9,117 nt of DNA from Candidatus Cloacimonadota bacterium (GCA_023421135.1 JAEZUG010000009.1:1-9117), one strand, 5' to 3'; positions 1-6,926 are shown, counted from the stretch's first letter. Numbers and translations are program-made. The notes: generated by a model not told the origin, from the sequence alone.

Positions 1-22
1 GCCAGGAAGTCCGGAACGAAGT

Positions 23-210
23 GGAGGACGCTGAATATAGCCCAGGACGCAGTCCTGGGGACCCGGCAAAGACAAACATCTTCGTAAAATGCTCCCACCC
101 ATAGCTTTGAGCGTGAACGCTCAAAGCTATGGGTGGGAGCTAATATGTTCCTACGATTGCGCAACCCGAAAAACCCAGGACTGCGTCCTGGGCTATATTC
201 AACGCCCTCC
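23..210. repeat. Nested inverted repeat with two opposed REP-like copies
   Basis: Positions 33-59 are the exact reverse complement of 174-200 (27 bp). The match continues outward to 23-32 and 201-210 with two mismatches, giving arms of about 37 bp. Each arm contains its own small palindrome, CCCAGGAC-GCA-GTCCTGGG on the left and its complement on the right, so each copy can fold as a hairpin. The midpoint of the outer arms (116.5) nearly coincides with that of a separate perfect palindrome at 91-140, so the whole 188 bp is close to symmetric. This is the form of a paired REP/BIME-like intergenic element. The family name is not known to me, and the function is an inference. Confidence 0.85.
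91..140. repeat. Perfect 24-bp-arm palindrome
   Basis: Positions 91-114 are the perfect reverse complement of 117-140, separated only by GA at 115-116. The arm begins GCTCCCACCC and ends GAGCGT. It sits at the centre of the larger inverted repeat. No T-tract follows on either strand and no gene ends beside it, so a simple terminator role is unlikely. A dispersed hairpin repeat is the most likely reading. Confidence 0.9.
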
Positions 211-239
211 GGGCTGATAAAAGTGTTGTTACACAGTCT

Positions 240-256
240 CCTTCGCAGGAATGACG
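240..256 (-). repeat. Copy of the dispersed CGTCATTCCTGCGAAGG repeat
   Basis: On the minus strand this reads CGTCATTCCTGCGAAGG, identical over 17 bp to 9055-9071 on the plus strand. This core belongs to a very widespread intergenic repeat whose translations give peptides such as SCLRRND or LLRRNDG. That is why short spurious ORFs appear over it. Here the second half of the hairpin (GCAGGAAT) is missing, so this is a half copy or a diverged copy. Confidence 0.7.
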
Positions 257-410
257 GAGAAGAGCAGAGGGGAGGAAGTGTGAAAGAGACATCTTGTCGC
301 TTTAAACTAAAACAGAGAAAAAGAGTTAAAGAGGTCTCTCTGCATAGAGTAGAGGAGGTGGGAGAGTAAAAGAGAGTTAGTAGTTTTGAGAGCCCCCCCC
401 ACCATTGCCA
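257..410. other. Noncoding purine-rich spacer with a C8 tract
   Basis: I see no credible gene here. The plus strand is strongly purine-rich at about 251-290 and 343-380 (runs of GAGG, AGAG and GGAG). It ends in a run of eight C at 393-400, ten bases outside the stop codon of the permease remnant. A weak inverted repeat pairs AGAGAC (285-290) with GTCTCT (334-339). Confidence 0.5.
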
Positions 411-776
411 TCAGTTCTGGTCTGCGTAGCGCCATCGGTAGAGAACACCGGCCAGGCCGATGAGTCCTGCTGCTAAGACCACCACAATGCTGATTGCTCC
501 GGGATATATACCCTTTATACCGTTTTCGGCAAACAGCATCGAGACGCTCCAGGGATAGTAAGCGCTCCAACCCAGCATTCCCAAGAAATTGCTCATCACA
601 AGCGCCACCACGGTGAAGCCCACCGGAGCCAGGAAGCCCCGGGTCCATGATGCGATAAAAGCAGCGATCATATTGATCCAGATATTCATCAGAACGGCTA
701 TATAGATAACAGACATACAATGACTTGTATATGAAGGACTCCAATTGTCCAGCTCTAAGAACTCCTGTAGCCGCAT
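411..776 (-). pseudogene. ABC-2 type transporter permease, C-terminal remnant
   Basis: The 121-residue reading frame matches the end of ABC-2 permeases of the bacitracin/multidrug export type. These have a hydrophobic helix, then AFIASWTRGFLAPVGFTVV, then MLGWSAYYPWSVSMLF, a last helix rich in V, L, A and G, and a terminal RWRYADQN. Full-length relatives are about 240-270 residues with six membrane helices. Only about the last three are here, and the sequence upstream of the ATG at 776 quickly meets an in-frame stop and shows no membrane helices. The N-terminal half is therefore missing. The matching ATPase start lies 5.3 kb away on the same strand (6067-6177), which suggests both came from one operon. 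The family call rests on recognised motifs, and loss of function is inferred from the missing helices. A small intact protein is possible but less likely. Confidence 0.75.
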
Positions 777-836
777 AATGACGTTCGGTATTTTGAGCAG
801 GTTTTATAGAAAACAGACGGAGTCATAACAATTAGA

Positions 837-865
837 TTGACAAAAAACTAATTGTAAACTTTCTT
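837..865 (+). promoter_or_regulatory. Candidate promoter of the secreted-protein gene
   Basis: A perfect TTGACA -35 box at 837-842 is followed after 17 bp by TTTCTT (860-865), a poor -10 box. It lies about 110 bp before the chosen start of the large gene, in an AT-rich stretch. The same pair with the same spacing occurs upstream of the DUF4177 gene. The -35 match is seen; its use is inferred. Confidence 0.35.
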
Positions 866-957
866 CCGCCCTAAATTGGATCATAGGATTGCGCTGATTG
901 AGCCGAATAATGATTGGGAGTACGCCCAGCAACCGCAATATGTTATCCATCAGAGTT

Positions 958-964
958 AAAGGAG
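958..964 (+). promoter_or_regulatory. Ribosome binding site deciding a GTG start
   Basis: AAAGGAG at 958-964 lies 9 bases before the GTG at 974. The upstream in-frame ATG at 914 has no such site and would put 20 polar residues before the signal peptide, so 974 is preferred. Confidence 0.75.
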
Positions 965-973
965 TGTCTCATC

Positions 974-3900
974 GTGACTAGAAACATCCTGTTGCTGCTC
1001 GCAATGTCGCTTATGATCTTCTCAGCATATGCGCTTGAACCTCTCAACATCGAGAATTTGATGCCACAAACCCGCATCGTCTATACAGCCCCCTATTCGC
1101 AAGATTTCAATAGCGTTGCCCCCGGCACTATTCCGGAAGATTGGTCATTTAATGATAACGGCGATGCCGACCCTTTACCCTGGCAAGTTAACCATGGTCA
1201 AGCCTGCTGCTTTTTTAACGAATACTGGATAGGTCAGGGTAGGAGCCTATGGACTCCTTGGATCATAATTCCAGGGTCACAGTACAGATTGAATTTCAAG
1301 TGGTCTCATGGTCAGAGGACTGAATATAATTACGACTACGGTGCTGTTTACGTATATGTAAACGAAAACGATTACACTAAAGTGTGGGAACGCTTTGGAA
1401 TTGCTTTCAATTCAAATGATGGTTACACCATTCCGGAAGGCAGCATGGGATACCCGGGTACGGGTGTATCGGAAAGCATAGATCTAAGCAGATGGGCAGG
1501 GCAACAGATCTTTATTTTGTTTAATGGCATCAGCGCTTGGGGTCCCGTCTGGTTCGTTGATGATTTCAGTGTGCAGTATCAGGATACGTCCATCAGCACT
1601 TTCCCTTCGACTCAGAGCTTTGCTTCGACCACCTTCCCTCCCTCATACTGGTCGGTGCCAAACACATGGGAGGCTCCAGGTCTTAATGCCTGGTGGCGCG
1701 ATAACAGCAACGCTTATGGAGCCAGTGGAACGGGAAGCGCGCTCTGTTCTTTTGAAAACGTTCTTGCCGACCGGCAAATCGTCCTCACCACCCCAAATCT
1801 GAATCTGGGTGATTATGGCGGGAAGCTAAGCTATGACTATGCCTATTCCCCCTATCTGGCTCCCAATGCCAATGAGCGGCTGGACATCCAATATTCCCTG
1901 GATTACGGTATTACGTTTACTACTCTTGCCTCATACAATGCCGGAACCGGAGGAGGTATGGCCACCGCTGCTCCTCACTCTGGAGCACAATGGGCTCCTG
2001 CCTCCACAGAGTGGGCAAGCCGCACCTTGGATCTTCCGCCCGGAACGAAACAAATCCGCTTCCTGGGTACCAGCGCTTACAACGGCAGGCTCTATATAGA
2101 CAATGTCAAGTTTGAGAAGAACTACTTTGCTTCCGGCACCGGAACCCAGACCGATCCTTTCACCGTGAGCAATGCCAGGGAACTGAACCTGATCCGCAAC
2201 TATCCGGGCTCTGCCTCTTCCCGGACCTATTTCAAATTGATCAGCGACATTGACTTGCTTTCCTACCTATCTGCAGGCGGAGAAGGGTATGCAGCCTGGG
2301 GCACCTATGGCTGGCTTCCCATTGGAAACAACACCAGTATGTTTTACGGTGGTTTGGACGGAGATGGGCACACTATCTCCAACCTTCGCACAGCTTATTA
2401 CGGAAGCTATCACGGTTTGTTTGGAATGACTGCCGTTGGGAGCACTATCAAAAACCTGAATCTGAGCAGCACTTGCAGTATCCTCGGTGATGCCGATACA
2501 GGCTCGATAGTGGGTCACAATAAAGGCAGCATCGAAAATTGCAGATCGGCGGCAGCAGTCAACATCGGCAATGCAACAACAGGTGGAGGAATCTGCGGAA
2601 ACAACAATGCCGGCTCCATCATAGGCTGCACTTTTACCGGCACTGTCTCGAGATCCGGCGCCGGCGTTACAGCTAACGGCCTGGGTGGCATCGCAGGCAG
2701 AAACGAAACCGGCGCTGCTATCACTAACTGCAATTCCACAGGCACAATAACCGGAAGCACCTGGTGTGGTGGATTGGTGGGCTGGAATAATGGAACCATC
2801 AACAGAAGCTTTTCTTCCGGGAGCATAAGCAGCAATCAGAATTCCATTGGGGGACTGGTGGGTCAAAACCAGGGAAGCATCAATAACAGCTATTCCCATG
2901 CAAACGTAATCGGAGCGGACTATATAGGCGGTGTGGTGGGCAATCAAGGTGCAACCGGATCGATCATCAATAGCTATTCTACCGGGACGGTTTCCGGAGG
3001 ACAAAAAGGTGGTTTGCTTGGTTCCAGTGGCGGAAGCGTTATCAGCTCTTACTGGGATACCCAGACCAGCGGACAGGCAACTTCTTATGGCGGGACAGGC
3101 AAGACCACCGCTCAGATGAAGACCCAGTCCACTTTCACCGGATGGGATTTTACAGTAGAGACTACTAATGGCAGCAACGACTATTGGAATCTCAGCCCTC
3201 TGGATAACAGCGGTTATCCCGATCTGGCCTGGAGATATGCCTCCCAGATCAAAAGCCCTGTTTTAGTGTCTCCAGCCAACAATGCTTATGGAGTAAACAA
3301 GGACGGCTTCAGCCTCGTCTGGTCTCCCAATCCAGTTGGTCTTGTGCCAGACCATTACACCATCTATCTGGTCAAAGATGATCCCGCGCAAATCTTCAAT
3401 AGTGGATATCCCGGCCAACACACTATCAGCAACCTCACCGGCGTCTCCATCAATCCTGTGGCAGAGGCTGGGTTTGGCTTCAGCTATGGAGAAAACTGGT
3501 ATTGGACTGTCGTGGCCTATTCTTTAGCGGGCACAGCCAGCCCTGCTCCAGCCACCCAGAGCTTCCATATCCAAAGAGACCAATTTGTTACGGAGAGCTT
3601 TGAGGTAGGATGCATCGACGGCACCTCCAATATCTCGGAGTGGACTCTGGCCATGGAAACTGGATCCAGCCCCTGGACTGCAAATTCAACCTATTCTGGA
3701 AGCTTGGAACCCAGAACCGGCGAGTTCAACGTCTATCTATTCCATTCAGACGGAGCGGCGGCAGTATCCTGGTTGTTCCATCCCATCACGTTGGTTGGTT
3801 CGCGCACTTATGATGTTGAGCTCTATGCCCGTCAACAATCAACAAATCCAAACTATGCCCAGATGGGGATTTATTACGGCACTGATCCAACTATTGTTGC

Positions 3901-5911
3901 CATGACCAATAGCATTGCCGATCCCACCTTCCTTGATACGAGTGAGTACAAGCGGATAGCCGGCAGCTTCACTCCCTCGGGTTCCGGAACCTATTATCTG
4001 GGGATCAAGGGATACATTGGCGGCAGCACAAACTATCTCGCCCTGGATGATGTGAAACTCAGCGTCACAGCTCCCAATCCGGTCACTCTGAATTTACCGC
4101 TCAATCAAGCCACCTTTGTAAACACCCTGGCAAGCTTTGGCTGGACAGCACCATCCGCCGGTATTCCGCCCAGTTCATACAAACTTTGCGTCAGCACCGT
4201 CAACCCTCCCACGCTGGACAATCTCAGCGCAGTGGTTGAGGCACCAGCCACCAGCTTTACCTTGCCGGAAGCGTCCAGACTGCAGCCATCTACTACCTAT
4301 TATTGGTCAGTTATAGCCGAAGCTCAGGGTGAGCACTCCTCAAACAATGCCGTGTATTCATTTGTCACCCTGCCTGAGGGTGCTTTGACTGAAGGTTTTG
4401 AATCCGGAGCCATACCGGGTGGATGGACTGTCCTCAATCTGGATGGAGGCACAAAGAGCTGGTCTGTGAGCAACATCAATGTCATCACAGGGGCGGTTTC
4501 GGCTTGCATCTATGCAGAGCCCTCCCGCCAGAATGATGATTGGCTGATCAGTCCCAGATTGGGTGGAAGCGAGATTGTTCCAGATAATTTCCGGTTTTCA
4601 CTGCGTAAGATCTATTCAAACTACCCCGAAGAATTCGAAGTGCTGGTTTCCACCACAGACACCCAACCCGCTTCATTTACTGCGATAGGGAGCTATAGCA
4701 TCCCAGATCTTCAGGTTTTCAGTCCGAACTTTAATCTTGATACTTTTGGCGGTGCCCTGATCTATCTTGCCATTCGATATCGCGGAAACAATGAAAACGG
4801 AATCTGGTTGGATGATGTGTTTGGCCCACCGCTATATACATCAAGCAATCTGGATATCGCCGCCACCTCCATCACAGGGCCTTCCGCTATCGCTATCGCC
4901 AGGCCTTATGATTACACAGTCGGCATCCAAAACAATGGCTTTGCCTTGCAGAGCGGCTACACTGTGTATCTGAAATGTCAATCTCCCGAAGCAACCCTGG
5001 CTTCTTTCGCAATGCCGGCTTTAGGAGGATATGCCTCCACCACCCATACGTTTAATTGGACCCCGGATGCCATCTACCTGGGGACTGCCAATCTCTATGC
5101 CGAAGTTGCATTGCCAGGAGATACGGTTCCGGCAAACGACATCAGCCCCAGTTTGGCTGTAACCATTACACCCAGGGAGATGTTGAATGAAGGTTTTGAA
5201 TCTGGCACAATCCCTGCCAATTGGACTGTCCTGAACGCTGACTCAGGCACAAATCAATGGAGCATTTTGGCTAACAGCGTAGCTCACAATGGCTCACACA
5301 GCATTCAAGTCTGGTATGAAAGCTATGAGGAGAGCAACGATTGGATCATCACTCCCCCATTGATGTTGAGCGCTTCCCGCGTTGATACCATCAGCTTCTG
5401 GATGATAGGGTCTTATTCTGATCCCTGGGAAGTGCTGGTTTCCACCACGGACACAAATCCCGCCTCCTTCACCATGATCGACAGTGGGTTAGCCAATCCA
5501 ACCTGGATTCAAAAGACCTACAATCTGGATGCTTATGGAAATGCCGTGGTCTATGTTGCCATTCGAGCCTTGAGTTATGACCTGTCTGCATTGTGGCTGG
5601 ATGATTTCGAAGGGCCTCCCATATATACGCCTGGCGGGCTTCTGGATACCCCCAACGTCAGTATCAGCTCTTCCAACAGCGATGTTATCCTTAGCTGGGA
5701 TTCAGTTGCGGGAGCCACAGAATATCACATCTATAGCTCGGAAGATCTGGTAAACTGGTCTCCCAGCTACATAAGTGTCGCCGCACCAGGCCAAACACTC
5801 AGCATCAATACGGCAACCAGTGGCAGGATCTTCTTCAAAGTTGTAGCCTACAATCCTTCCAGCCCATCCACCAGCACCAATACTCAGACTGACTTGATGG
5901 AACCTCAATAA
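974..5911 (+). CDS. Giant secreted modular protein (choice-of-anchor J, GLUG and FnIII-like modules)
   Basis: A 1645-residue exported protein. Residues 1-21 (MTRNILLLLAMSLMIFSAYA, then LEP) form a type I signal peptide. Five jelly-roll modules of the choice-of-anchor-J/cleaved-adhesin type lie at about 40-200, 210-382, 871-1032, 1134-1288 and 1402-1556. Each closes with a D-D or D-N motif (FVDDFSV, YIDNVKF, ALDDVKL, WLDDVFGPP, WLDDFEGPP). Seven GLUG repeats span about 510-694 and end in the usual WDTQTSGQ...GGTGKTTAQMK...FTGWDF cap. FnIII-like domains occupy about 759-867, 1033-1133 and 1557-1645, and a CARDB-like domain about 1289-1401. I see no catalytic motif, no membrane anchor, no LPXTG and no type IX-like sorting tail; the protein ends ...DLMEPQ. 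Carbohydrate binding or adhesion at the surface is a family-based inference. The gene appears to stand alone and lies between two remnants of an ABC operon. No strong terminator follows. Confidence 0.88.
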   Translation: MTRNILLLLAMSLMIFSAYALEPLNIENLMPQTRIVYTAPYSQDFNSVAPGTIPEDWSFNDNGDADPLPWQVNHGQACCFFNEYWIGQGRSLWTPWIIIPGSQYRLNFKWSHGQRTEYNYDYGAVYVYVNENDYTKVWERFGIAFNSNDGYTIPEGSMGYPGTGVSESIDLSRWAGQQIFILFNGISAWGPVWFVDDFSVQYQDTSISTFPSTQSFASTTFPPSYWSVPNTWEAPGLNAWWRDNSNAYGASGTGSALCSFENVLADRQIVLTTPNLNLGDYGGKLSYDYAYSPYLAPNANERLDIQYSLDYGITFTTLASYNAGTGGGMATAAPHSGAQWAPASTEWASRTLDLPPGTKQIRFLGTSAYNGRLYIDNVKFEKNYFASGTGTQTDPFTVSNARELNLIRNYPGSASSRTYFKLISDIDLLSYLSAGGEGYAAWGTYGWLPIGNNTSMFYGGLDGDGHTISNLRTAYYGSYHGLFGMTAVGSTIKNLNLSSTCSILGDADTGSIVGHNKGSIENCRSAAAVNIGNATTGGGICGNNNAGSIIGCTFTGTVSRSGAGVTANGLGGIAGRNETGAAITNCNSTGTITGSTWCGGLVGWNNGTINRSFSSGSISSNQNSIGGLVGQNQGSINNSYSHANVIGADYIGGVVGNQGATGSIINSYSTGTVSGGQKGGLLGSSGGSVISSYWDTQTSGQATSYGGTGKTTAQMKTQSTFTGWDFTVETTNGSNDYWNLSPLDNSGYPDLAWRYASQIKSPVLVSPANNAYGVNKDGFSLVWSPNPVGLVPDHYTIYLVKDDPAQIFNSGYPGQHTISNLTGVSINPVAEAGFGFSYGENWYWTVVAYSLAGTASPAPATQSFHIQRDQFVTESFEVGCIDGTSNISEWTLAMETGSSPWTANSTYSGSLEPRTGEFNVYLFHSDGAAAVSWLFHPITLVGSRTYDVELYARQQSTNPNYAQMGIYYGTDPTIVAMTNSIADPTFLDTSEYKRIAGSFTPSGSGTYYLGIKGYIGGSTNYLALDDVKLSVTAPNPVTLNLPLNQATFVNTLASFGWTAPSAGIPPSSYKLCVSTVNPPTLDNLSAVVEAPATSFTLPEASRLQPSTTYYWSVIAEAQGEHSSNNAVYSFVTLPEGALTEGFESGAIPGGWTVLNLDGGTKSWSVSNINVITGAVSACIYAEPSRQNDDWLISPRLGGSEIVPDNFRFSLRKIYSNYPEEFEVLVSTTDTQPASFTAIGSYSIPDLQVFSPNFNLDTFGGALIYLAIRYRGNNENGIWLDDVFGPPLYTSSNLDIAATSITGPSAIAIARPYDYTVGIQNNGFALQSGYTVYLKCQSPEATLASFAMPALGGYASTTHTFNWTPDAIYLGTANLYAEVALPGDTVPANDISPSLAVTITPREMLNEGFESGTIPANWTVLNADSGTNQWSILANSVAHNGSHSIQVWYESYEESNDWIITPPLMLSASRVDTISFWMIGSYSDPWEVLVSTTDTNPASFTMIDSGLANPTWIQKTYNLDAYGNAVVYVAIRALSYDLSALWLDDFEGPPIYTPGGLLDTPNVSISSSNSDVILSWDSVAGATEYHIYSSEDLVNWSPSYISVAAPGQTLSINTATSGRIFFKVVAYNPSSPSTSTNTQTDLMEPQ
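2501..3055 (+). repeat. Seven tandem GLUG repeats inside the secreted protein
   Basis: Repeats begin near residues 510, 538, 571, 599, 626, 652 and 679 of the protein, about 26-33 residues apart. The pattern is G-G-hydrophobic-x-G-x-N-x-G-x-I-x-x-[CS], for example GGLVGWNNGTINRS, GGLVGQNQGSINNS and GGVVGNQGATGSIINS. GLUG repeats are expected to stack as a beta-helix, as in filamentous-haemagglutinin-like surface proteins and some bacterial proteases. The DNA is diverged between copies, so the array should be stable. Confidence 0.8.
4390..5638 (+). repeat. Duplicated jelly-roll module pair
   Basis: The modules near residues 1134-1288 and 1402-1556 share the protein patterns GFESG-x-IP-x-x-WTVLN and EVLVSTTDT-x-PASFT, and they are also alike in DNA. 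TGAAGGTTTTGAATC occurs at 4390-4404 and 5188-5202. A 20-bp stretch beginning GAAGTGCTGG is identical at 4637-4656 and 5429-5448. The offset is 798 bp at the start and 792 bp in the middle. The unit therefore looks like a tandem duplication of jelly roll plus linker domain, recent enough to keep patches of DNA identity. Confidence 0.7.
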
Positions 5912-6066
5912 TATGGCGGGATCCCCCCAAGAATCTTAAGAAATTAGCTTTTGAGGCAAAATATCGATATCTATACTGATGTCACAAATCTAAGGTAAGT
6001 CATAGTGTTCTCAAACAGACAGATAGATAAGTGACACAAAGCTTTTGCCATAAATAACTGTCTTGA
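5912..6066. other. Noncoding stretch after the secreted-protein gene
   Basis: I see no gene, RNA or clear terminator here. There is a weak GGGATCCC palindrome inside a C-rich run just after the stop, and an ATATCGATAT palindrome at 5961-5970. This is the right flank of the segment that seems to have replaced the middle of the ABC operon. Confidence 0.4.
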
Positions 6067-6177
6067 TTAGGAAGTGCACGTATAGAATCTCAGCTTATGA
6101 ACGCTGAGGGAGACGCGTTGCACCGCATGCACACTGCCGAAGTATTTAGTAAGTTTTTCTGTTGAAATCACCTCCAT
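6067..6177 (-). pseudogene. ABC transporter ATP-binding protein, N-terminal remnant
   Basis: Reading the minus strand from an ATG at 6177 gives MEVISTEKLTKYFGSVHAVQ followed by RVSLSVHK. This is the standard start of an ABC-2 exporter ATPase (pattern: T-x-x-L-T-K-x-F-G-x-x-x-A-V-x-x-V-S-L-x-V-x-x-G-E). In the family GEIFGFLGPNGAGKTT or similar comes next. Here the frame goes on as LRFYTCTS and stops at 6067, so homology ends at about position 6094, before Walker A. No Walker A, signature or Walker B occurs downstream in any frame I read. A full protein would be about 300 residues, and only about 28 remain. It lies on the same strand as, and in normal operon order before, the permease remnant at 411-776. 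Only the short N-terminal match supports the call, but it is a characteristic one. Confidence 0.68.
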
Positions 6178-6486
6178 AATCAAATCTCGCAGTTACAGTA
6201 GGAAAGAGAATCGTGACGTTCTTGCTATTGCAGTGAATGTAGGTCGGGATGTCAATGAAATGGTGAGGAACTGGGATGGGAGTATAAAGTCTCACTGAAA
6301 ACTGCAAATGCGCTGGCAAATGATTTGTAAACCAGCAGACTCAGATTCTGATGTCATTCATCCCATATGAATTGTTGATGTAGTATTGCTTACACCACCT
6401 TTGAGACACTACCTTCAGCTTGAGGTAGTGTCTCAACAAATTACAGCATAGGGTTATCTATAAATCATATGTAACATTTCTGTTAT
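6178..6486. other. Stretch without a confident gene
   Basis: Both strands hold only short open frames without recognisable similarity. The main structure is the 14-bp-arm hairpin at 6401-6436. The region separates the ABC ATPase remnant from the DUF4177 gene. It may include the old upstream region of the ABC operon. Confidence 0.4.
6401..6436. terminator. Strong hairpin, possible bidirectional terminator
   Basis: TTGAGACACTACCT (6401-6414) pairs perfectly with 6423-6436 around an 8-base loop. It lies 50 bp beyond the stop of the DUF4177 gene on its downstream side. No T-tract follows on either strand, so an intrinsic terminator is only one option. A dispersed repeat or protein-binding palindrome is the alternative. 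Confidence 0.4.
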
Positions 6487-6678
6487 TCAACCCCAAGTCC
6501 CCACTTCTCTTTCCATTACAACGAAGAGTTCCATAGTTGTTTCTTTGATGGGAACGAGGGAGTGTACCACCCAACCTTGAGATGCAAGTTCGTTAAGGGA
6601 TTGTTCCAGAGCGATAGGATCGACGCTTTTCGAGCTGTACCATTTTTGTGTTTGCGTCAAGATTTTGTATTCTTTCAT
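6487..6678 (-). CDS. DUF4177 family small protein
   Basis: A 63-residue protein with the DUF4177 pattern: MKEYKILTQTQKWYSSK at the start, then a helix of the form P-x-x-LEQSLNELASQGW, VVHSLVP, and a closing strand FVVMERE. Family members are typically 50-70 residues, so it appears full length. The molecular role of the family is unknown. It is cytoplasmic, with no signal peptide or membrane helix. The start at 6678 has a good ribosome binding site: TTGGAG on the minus strand (6685-6690), six bases upstream. It is transcribed divergently from rloA across a 271-bp gap. Whether it belongs functionally with rloAB cannot be told from the sequence. Confidence 0.8.
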   Translation of the reverse strand: MKEYKILTQTQKWYSSKSVDPIALEQSLNELASQGWVVHSLVPIKETTMELFVVMEREVGTWG

Positions 6679-6714
6679 AAATTACTCCAAGAGGTATTAC
6701 TTAACCACAAAACA

Positions 6715-6743
6715 AAGAAAGTGGACAGACCATTTTGTGTCAA
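6715..6743 (-). promoter_or_regulatory. Candidate promoter of the DUF4177 gene
   Basis: On the minus strand TTGACA (6743-6738) is followed after 17 bp by TTTCTT (6720-6715), about 37 bp before the start codon. The -35 box is perfect and the -10 box poor. The combination and spacing are the same as at 837-865. Confidence 0.4.
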
Positions 6744-6765
6744 ATGAATTAATACGGGAAGGTTT

Positions 6766-6800
6766 TTGGGTTCCGTGCACATACAGTTATAATACGTGCA
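6766..6800 (+). promoter_or_regulatory. TATAAT box inside an imperfect inverted repeat
   Basis: A perfect TATAAT at 6788-6793 has TTGGGT 16 bp upstream (6766-6771). It lies between TGCACATA (6776-6783) and TACGTGCA (6793-6800), which are reverse complements at 7 of 8 positions. This could be a promoter under a dimeric repressor, in the space between the divergent DUF4177 and rloA genes. The motifs are seen; the function is inferred. Confidence 0.3.
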
Positions 6801-6893
6801 GTCCGCAAACTCACCACGGCCTTAGTGTGTATCCGATTATCACCCCATGATCTTATGTTACCCCATCTTTATACAGGTTTCTCACAAAAATGC

Positions 6894-6926
6894 TTGACAA
6901 GTTCTTGGCTTCACCTATTCTATAGT
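6894..6926 (+). promoter_or_regulatory. Candidate promoter of rloAB
   Basis: A perfect TTGACA at 6894-6899 is followed by TATTCT at 6916-6921 (16-bp spacer), with an alternative TATAGT at 6921-6926 (21 bp). The site is 24-29 bp before the start of rloA and upstream of its ribosome binding site (AAAGGAG, 6938-6944), so the leader would be short. Confidence 0.5.

Noticed and set aside
133..369. Plus-strand 78-residue ORF over the left repeats
   Set aside because: It starts inside the palindrome and reads through the REP-like arm and the dispersed repeat (LLRRNDGEE is the known false translation of that repeat). It has no ribosome binding site and no family similarity.
307..744. Minus-strand 145-residue ORF
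   Set aside because: It overlaps the permease remnant in another frame. Only the 411-776 frame shows membrane helices and family motifs.
914..973. Upstream ATG start for the secreted protein
   Set aside because: It would add 20 polar residues before the signal peptide and has no ribosome binding site. GTG at 974 with AAAGGAG fits.
2267..3004. Minus-strand 245-residue ORF
   Set aside because: It is an antisense shadow of the GLUG repeats. Its composition (many S, C, A, V) is an effect of the repeat codons, and there is no start signal.
6146..6295. Minus-strand 49-codon frame from a GTG, ending RFDYGGDFNRKTY
   Set aside because: It overlaps the ABC ATPase start in another frame, has no ribosome binding site, and I recognise no family in it.
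5912..6486. Retron or other noncoding RNA component for the ATPase-TOPRIM module
   Set aside because: There is no reverse transcriptase gene, no msr/msd-like paired structure, and the region contains the ABC remnant instead.
6562..6850. Two overlapping 61-residue plus-strand ORFs
   Set aside because: They are antisense to DUF4177 and run into the divergent promoter region. No similarity and no ribosome binding sites.
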